Source of the DNA: Acanthochromis polyacanthus
Lineage: Eukaryota > Chordata > Actinopteri > Pomacentridae
DNA length: 64,000 bases
Direction of reading: 5' to 3'
NCBI RefSeq assembly: GCF_021347895.1
Contig: NC_067121.1
Location: 31,855,974-31,919,973 of the forward strand
The notes beneath the pieces were generated by a model that saw only the letters and a program-made list of their open reading frames with translations, did no database searches and was not told where the DNA came from. Shown in pieces: positions 57,194-64,000 of this stretch. The stretch's first letter is position 1; each line of letters opens with the position of its first letter. Made by a program: the position numbers and the translations under genes.

Positions 57194-58860
57194 AGTGCCT
57201 TTGGAGAGAGATGGACAGATGGGTGGGTGGGTAGGTGGATAGTTGAGCGAACGGACTGCAGGCTGAGGGGCACGTGAGTCCTGCCCTCAGTGGGGGATGA
57301 TGTGTAGGCTGCAAAATGTCAAACTAGACCAGCATGTTACCAGGCCGATTTTTAGATGAGGGGTGGTTGGAGACAATACCATGTACTCTAATAATGTGCC
57401 TCATGTCTGGGACCAGGGAGACGCTGTTGCCTAAACCTCTCTTATGCACCATCACTGTCCATCTTTACCCATGTATTTTAGCTTGTCATGCCTTTGTTTG
57501 AACCCCCATTTCACCCTGCTCATTGCAGCTATCTGCTATTTCATTACGCCTCAGTTAATCGATATCATAAAGGGTTCCTAAGTAGTAACTATTGTAATCT
57601 ACACTGCAAAGCTTACTGCATTATCTGTCCTCAGTATTCATGGAGGAAGTGGCTATACTGATTTGTACCTTGCTTACTATGAGCACCGTTTGCTGTTTAT
57701 AGTGTAAAGACAGGGCAAGTTATCTTAATCAATGCTATTTGACAGCTAGTTACAGGACTCCTAATCAGGTAAAGGTTATCATGTTTGTATGATGTGTGTC
57801 GTTCTTTGTTTTTTTTCATTTTGCCTTAAGACTTTAAAGCCTTACGTTCTGTTCCAATGCAATCTGTTTACATTTTTCACCAAAGATCATTTTAGACTGC
57901 AAAAATGGAGCATATTCCCCACTGAAGTGTGAGTTTTGGATTTGTGCTATGCAGTAACATGATCCTCAAAAGCCAGCCGAGGCATTTAGCAAAGCGCTGT
58001 TTTGTGTGAACGCTCCAGAGACAGTAGCTCATTTTAATTTCCTGTCCACGGCAAAGAAAGTTCAGCGAAAGATCTAGTATCATAAGTGCTATTTTTACAT
58101 GCTGACTGGTAAATACTGTACATGTATGTTTGTAGGCCAAGAGCACTTTGTCCTAGCGGAGGCCTTCTTCTCATTCATAAATGCCTGCGTGAAACAATGT
58201 ATGTTTTAATTGACAGAGAAATCACTGTGTTTGGATATTGAGTGGTTTTGTCTTTCATCATCAGGAGCCATTGAGAGGGCCTCAGTACCTATAAATTACA
58301 ACTACATCCTCATGTTCTATTTCACCATTGTCAGTAACAAACCATGAATGGAATTCTGAAGTGAGACTATCACAGAAACGTCTATATGTGTCTTGCATAA
58401 TTTCTATTTTCCTTCGTATCTGACCCACGACTGCTTTACCGAGTGAAATCATTTTCACGTGTGTATGTAACTGACATGTTCAATATCATCTCCAGGAAGA
58501 AAGTTTATTTCTGTTGTGACTCCCGTACCCACATTTTGAAAACACTAAGGAGTGCTGAAGAGCTCTCTGAGGTTACTTCGGAAGCTCCTGACTGCATTCT
58601 CTTTTCTAACATTGATTAAAACTCTCTGTGTAGTGAATCGAATGGCTCTGTTTGCTGTTTGTAGCTGGCGCTGTGATGAGAACAAAATGTGCAAAAATGG
58701 ATGGAAAGCTTGATTTGACTTGTGTAAAGCTTGTCTCTTTCCGGTGCTGATAGACGATGCATTCATCAGACACCTGCACACTGTTTACACGATACAGCAG
58801 AAGTAGTGACGGTAGCAAAACTCAGTAATGGCCTCCCACGAGACGCAGACTGGGAATAAA
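57194..58860 (+). other. leprot: leprot 3' untranslated region (extent inferred)
   Basis: Sequence without coding features after the leprot stop. Candidate polyadenylation signals are ATTAAA at 58615-58620 and AATAAA at 58855-58860. The choice between them is not decidable here. Confidence 0.45.
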
Positions 58861-61639
58861 AAAACAAGGAGAACTGGTGTGTGGGTGAGGGTGTTTTGGG
58901 GTTAGATATACTTCTGTCTGGCGAGACTTTGCGAGCGAACTCAACACCTGACTGACAGAAGTTCAGGTGCGAACAGCTGCTAAATAATTTGTGCATTTTT
59001 GCAATATTTAACAAGCAGTATGTAAAACCCGTCTGTGTTTTGCCTACAAGCCCATAATTTACACTGAAAATGCAGCTTTTCTGTCTGGTTTGCCATTTAC
59101 AAACGCACGAGCATCAATGCTTAATACAGCTTGGGAATATTGCAGTTGTGAGCAAGCCACATAACAAAAGAATAATAACAGTCAACATTATCTATTCAGG
59201 GTTAAATGGGATGCGGTAGAAATCAAACCGTGCAGCTGTAGACAACTTCAGTGGGTTTAATTTCATCCTCTGTTCGTGTGTGTCTGGAATGCACTGAAGC
59301 TGCCTCATCAGTTTAAGCCTTGTGTGTTTCCTCCACAAACAAAAGGAGCCCACAATCTACATATGAATTATAATTTGTATGAAAAACAAATATGCTGCCC
59401 GCCTTCAGTGATTGCAATTCACAGGGGGTGAAGGACACACATATGGAATAATATCCCACAGGCAGGTTCATATTAGTGCAGCCGTGTAGAAAAGCATCCA
59501 GAAAGTCGTTCATGCACTGTATATAATGCCTGAAAGTGCTTGGTTGAGTCGAGTTTAAGAAATGAGTGGGCACATCAGAGATCAAAAGCAGATGAACACC
59601 CAAAAGTTTGTTTCTGGAGGTCAAAATAGCTGTACGAAGACGAGAGACGCTGCTGTGCAAAAAACCCCAAAAACAAACGCCAAGATGGGTAAGAGGTGGA
59701 GAGTGACTGGGAGCTTTTGTGCTGATAGACTTGACATTCTGATTCTGGTGTTGAGGGACATGACAGCCAAGAACAACAGTGCCAGAGGGGTGCATTTTAC
59801 CACACTGAGGTAGTTTGCGTTGGATTTCCAAACAGAATTTGGCTCATGGGCTTGTAGACGCCAAATGATATCAGCAGAAACAGAAAGAGGCTGTGGATCA
59901 TGACAAGCTGTCTGTTGCCTGCATATTTCATGAAGAAAAGCTGGGGATCGAATGACCTTCGCTTTTGTTTTGTTAAGACTGAATTTAAAAGAAGAACCCA
60001 CTAACCCCAAGATTACATCAGTGATTTCGATGCTGAATCATGTCCTCGAACCCACAAGACAACACCTTGATGGTCTACAAGTGTGTGCAGCAGGGAGAGA
60101 AAGTGCTTGAAAGGGATGAAGTCAGGCTGCATTTCAATCTGTGAAAGACAGACGTTGAGGAGAAAATAACGATGAAAGGGAAGATGAAGGAAAAAAAAGG
60201 GCCCAGGGACACCCATTCATCTCTGTTCCAGGACAGCTGTTGCTTGGCAACAACCAAGGCATCAAAATTATTCTAAAACCCTCCTGAGTCTGGCCTTGAA
60301 CACAGCACAATGCAACATAACACGGTGCAACACAGCATATGCTGCGGATGTGTTCTACTGTAGATACAGTGCACTGCAGCTGTGGAAAGTTGTAGAATAA
60401 AGGAGAACATTCAGTCAAGTGCAGCCAATGCAAAACAACACAGGTAAAGTGTAAAAGAAATGAATAAAGCAACAGTATAACACATCGCAATGCATCATGG
60501 GGGAACACAAAGACACATCGAACAGAGGTTAGAAGGATGCAACTAGCATTCAGAATGATCACTTACAAATTATTTATTTATGTATTTACCCAATTTGTTT
60601 TTTCATCCCTCATTATTACATAATTTATTATTATTATTAGGTATTATTACTGTGACTATTCTATCCTTGTTTGTTTTAATTTGTCATGTTTCTGTGAGTG
60701 TGTGTGGCTTCTGTTTTCTTTGCTTCCTCTGTTCCTGTGTTTTATCCCATCCTAAACCTGTCACTACGGCTTTGTTTTGGTTTTTGCACTAGATAGATAC
60801 ATAGATTTAGCTAGATTTTTTATATAGACAAATGATTATTTTTTGGCATTATTATTTATCAGAATCTTCACTGACAGCCATCTAAACTCAAATCATGAGC
60901 ACACGTTTCATAGAGTATATGAGAGGAAACACTAAGTTGGGAGGGGTCCACGGGTTCGTCCCCCAGAAAATTTGAAATCGAACATTCTCTGCCTTCTGAT
61001 GAATTTTTATTCACCGATTTGTTGCTTCTCTGCATCACATGTGGTGCAGAAGCTTTTATTCATGTAAAATAAGACACAATATTCCAGCTCCAGGTGACTT
61101 CTGAAAATATAATGGAATGAATATGGACCGAATTCTTTTCTCCACAGCTGAGTCAAGGTTATATGAACTCGTAATTCATAATTACATAGTAAGAAAAGAT
61201 TCGATTGTACCCCAGGCTCCGCCAACTAATAAAGAAAAGACATGGGGGGGGGGGCATTCAAGAGGTAATGTGTGCAATAAAATAGAGAAGAAATGAATTC
61301 AAATTAAGTGAATAATAGTGCAGACAAGTTTAATAAAAGTACAAGCAGTTTAGACCAGACTTCATAATAACAGTGATTTGCTTAAAAGCAGTGGAAAAAA
61401 AATAATTGTCTCTAGTTTACCCTGAAAAGTGACTTTATTTGGGTTCCAAGGGGAGCTGATTTCATTAGTGGTCAGCATAATGACTGACGGCCATTTCACT
61501 TTGTCTGGTCAGAATTCTGAGCACCGCTAACCAACCAGTCTGCAGATCTCAGACACCTTCCAGGCATGTACTCAGCAAAAAAAAAAAAAGAAAAATGGTG
61601 CCAGAACATTCTGAGCTTTGTAGGCCTTAATTTTAATTC
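58861..61639. other. leprot downstream intergenic region
   Basis: No recognisable gene. The 172- and 142-residue minus-strand open frames at 59313-59831 and 60134-60562 lack any family motif. An 11-base G run lies at 61244-61254. Confidence 0.5.
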
Positions 61640-62410
61640 TATATTTAGAGTCCCTCTAATAAGTATTGACCCCCATGAGAAGTTTTCTTCTTTCATTTCT
61701 TTTTTTAAACATTGAATTATGGTCTATTTAATTTGACATTTTTGACAAGAATTTAGAAAAAAAAAAAGATGAGTATGTCATGTCAAAGTCAAAATAGATT
61801 TCTGTGATGTCAATTAATTAAAAATTGAAAAGTGATTGCATTAGCATTCACCCACTTTTGCACGGCTCACCTAATTCAGCACGTGGATGTGTCTCAATGA
61901 TTGCAGTATAACAGACACCTGTATCTGGAGCATCCAGCCACTGATGACTCAGTACTCCTGACTACTACTACGCCATGAAGACAAAAGAACACTCCACGCA
62001 GCTCCATTAAAAGGCTATTGAAAAGCATAAGCCAGAGGTTAGATATAAAGGAAATTTCCACTCCTTGTCGTCACTGGGTATCCCTTGGAGTACAGTTAAA
62101 TCCTCAGCTAAGAAATGGAAGGAATATTGCACGTATGTAAAGCAGGCCATCCTCAAAAACTGAGTGACTGTGAAACAAAGAGATTGTTGTGAGAAGCCAC
62201 CAAGACACCCATGACTCCTCTGAAGGGGTTAACAGGCTTCAGCAGATGAGATGGGAGAGACTGTTGTCTGTTGTTCACCAGTCAGAGCCTAATGAGAGAG
62301 TGGCAAAGCGAAAGCCACTGTTAAAAAAAAACTAATATTGAATTTTGACTACAGTTTAGAGGACATTTGTGAAACTCTGAAGTCAGCTAGAAGGAGGACG
62401 GACCACACAG
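61640..62410 (+). mobile_element. Degenerate Tc1/mariner transposon, plus strand
   Basis: After a left-end-like stretch (taagtattgacccccatgag) the plus strand reads, in broken frames, WSTVKSSAKKWKEYCT (helix-turn-helix part) and later VVHQSEPNERVAKRKPLLKK. Both match Tc1-like transposases of fish (HQSGLYGRVARRKPLL). Several stops and frameshifts make it non-functional. The right end is not clear. Confidence 0.7.
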
Positions 62411-63299
62411 GAATGCAAAGAATATATAACTCGCAGAGACACCAGGGCGAAATACCAGCTTCCTGACTGAAAGTCTTGGTTGCAGTTACAGTCATGTGCA
62501 GTGATTGTGGGAGGAGGACTCAGGGTGGTGGACCAATTTAAGGTGTGGAGGACCAGGCTATCACTCCTCATGAGTGCCAGGTGGGAATCTGGAGCTCAGT
62601 TTTCAACCAGGTGTAATCAATCCTCCACATGTCATCCAGACACAAAGGCTGTGCAAGGTCCATTCCCCCCCACCCCACTCCCCACAGGCTCCTCTTACAT
62701 TTTCCCCATTTCACAGTAAAAGTTTTAGCTATTTTTTTGTTCAAACTGATGAAGTCTCACATGACTCTTGTGGTAGCAGTAAAGAAAAGTTTGTGAGCAG
62801 TCTGTACATGCTTATAAAAACACATTGTGTACTACTAAAAATATGCAATTAATATAGGTATCTCAACAGTACTTGACTTACTGAATCAGTCACTTTAAAG
62901 CAGATGTTGCACCTCATTGCACTACTACAGTTTTACATTTAAAAAAATGCTTTTCTCTATTTACTTGTATATTTATATTTAATACTTGCTTTATACACCT
63001 GTTTGTTATTTGTTATACTTTTTTGTTTTTGTTTTTTTGCAAGTGCCAACAAAGTTTCATTGCAGAAATGCAATGACAATAAATATCCTTGAATCCCTGA
63101 GTATTTCTTTTGATTTTGTCAGCCCAGTGAAAGGATTTCAGCATTATTTGAAAATTAGTGAGGTCATTATCATCAAAGAAAATAAAAAGAAATTATTTTA
63201 AGAGTCAGGTGCAGACACATGATGATAGGGGGGGTTCTTATCCCGGTTTGACCCACTACACGTAAGTGCCATTTGAGGAGATAATCATTTCAGGACAGA

Positions 63300-63588
63300 G
63301 AGCCTGGAGGGGAAATGAACCCACGGTGACTGATCCACACTTTGCTCCGGCTGCGGGGACCTTTAACGGAAGCCGGGCGGGCCGTAGCGAGGGAGGCGGG
63401 GACCGGAGGATGTGCGTCGCCGGTGTCGAAGCCAATCGATGCGCTCGCGGGTCCGTGAAGGGGAACGAGCGCGAACGGAACAAACGGAACCTCATAAAAA
63501 GGGGGTGCGTGCCACCGGAGAGCCATAGAGAAACGGAGGAGCTCACAGAGACATCACCGGGAGACGGCGACAGACGGCCACGCCACCG
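63300..63588 (+). other. GC-rich probable first (non-coding) exon of a downstream gene
   Basis: An abruptly CpG-rich stretch follows AT-rich DNA. A TATA-like CATAAAAAG lies at 63493-63501, and a strong donor (accg|gtaaga) follows 63588. A transcript starting near 63520 would give a 5' UTR exon of about 70 nt. An open frame covers the region, but its composition is that of random GC-rich sequence. The gene's identity lies beyond the window; lepr is one possibility given leprot, but nothing here shows it. Confidence 0.5.
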
Positions 63589-64000
63589 GTAAGACTGCGT
63601 TCAGACCGGCCAACGGCACACACCGTATTACTGAGCTGCTCCCACCGAAAAAAAACATCACATTTTCATCTTTCTTTGGCTTTTATAGACCTTTTCCTGT
63701 CTACACTCCGTGTTAGCTTATTTTGGCGACTTGCTTAAAACTCACAAATAACCGACGTTTTCGAAGTTTTGATGAATTTACTTTCGAAATTGACCTTTTG
63801 AAGTAATACACTGAACGATATCGGATTTAGTCCTTTCTGAGGTTTTCACAAAGAATGTTCAGGTGGCAGGTTTCCGTCATTTGAGCTGCACAGGAGCTAT
63901 TTTCGAAGGAAACACGATCGCCAGTCAAATATCTTGAGTTGCACTGAAAGGTCCTTTTGATTCAGTCATATCACGTAGGATTCTTGTCCGTATGTAGGCT
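63589..64000 (+). other. First intron of the downstream gene (start)
   Basis: Begins with gtaaga. AT-rich with no further exon in the window. Confidence 0.4.

Noticed and set aside
59313..59831. 172-residue minus-strand open frame downstream of leprot
   Set aside because: Composition looks random, no motif is visible, and another open frame overlaps it in a different phase.

Overview
This is nuclear DNA from a vertebrate, almost certainly a spiny-rayed (percomorph-type) teleost fish. Genes are split by GT-AG introns, intergenic DNA is AT-rich, and the dispersed repeats (tRNA-derived SINE, Tc1/mariner relics, a hAT MITE, LINE tails, a Helitron-like element) are of fish type. I found no bacterial, phage or CRISPR content. 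Five genes were built exon by exon, and a sixth begins at the right edge. Four coding models are complete, keep reading frame across every splice junction and total a multiple of three.

Layout: (1) 1-7252 (+) holds the last three coding exons of lrp8 (ApoER2), followed by a long 3' UTR to about 9.4 kb. Its last intron carries a Helitron-like repeat with a 141-bp tandem array and a nested hAT MITE. (2) 9.4-13 kb is intergenic with one unexplained exon-like segment. (3) 13574-28143 (-) is kank4, nine coding exons encoding 875 residues; its first exon contributes only 10 coding bases. (4) 28.1-36.5 kb is intergenic and repeat-rich. It holds a striking 787-bp fold-back element (29906-30692) packed with GCGGCCGC octamers. 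(5) 36626-40407 (+) is angptl3, seven exons and 480 residues, with a near-perfect HNF1 site and a TATA box upstream. (6) 42906-51191 (+) is pgm1, eleven exons and 564 residues, using the muscle-type first exon. (7) 53648-57193 (+) is leprot, four exons and 131 residues. (8) 57.2-63.2 kb is leprot 3' UTR and intergenic DNA with a Tc1 relic. (9) About 63.3-63588 is a GC-rich probable first exon of a further plus-strand gene.

The gene set matches human chromosome 1p31-p32 (LRP8, KANK4, ANGPTL3, PGM1, LEPROT). The genes act separately: Reelin/lipoprotein receptor signalling, talin-linked cortical adhesion, secreted inhibition of lipoprotein lipase, glucose-phosphate interconversion and endosomal receptor trafficking. 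The grouping reflects shared ancestry, not an operon. The most notable points are the fold-back element, the loss of a conserved disulfide pair in angptl3 beside a stop-free 111-nt intron, and the absence of a visible dock7 host gene around angptl3.
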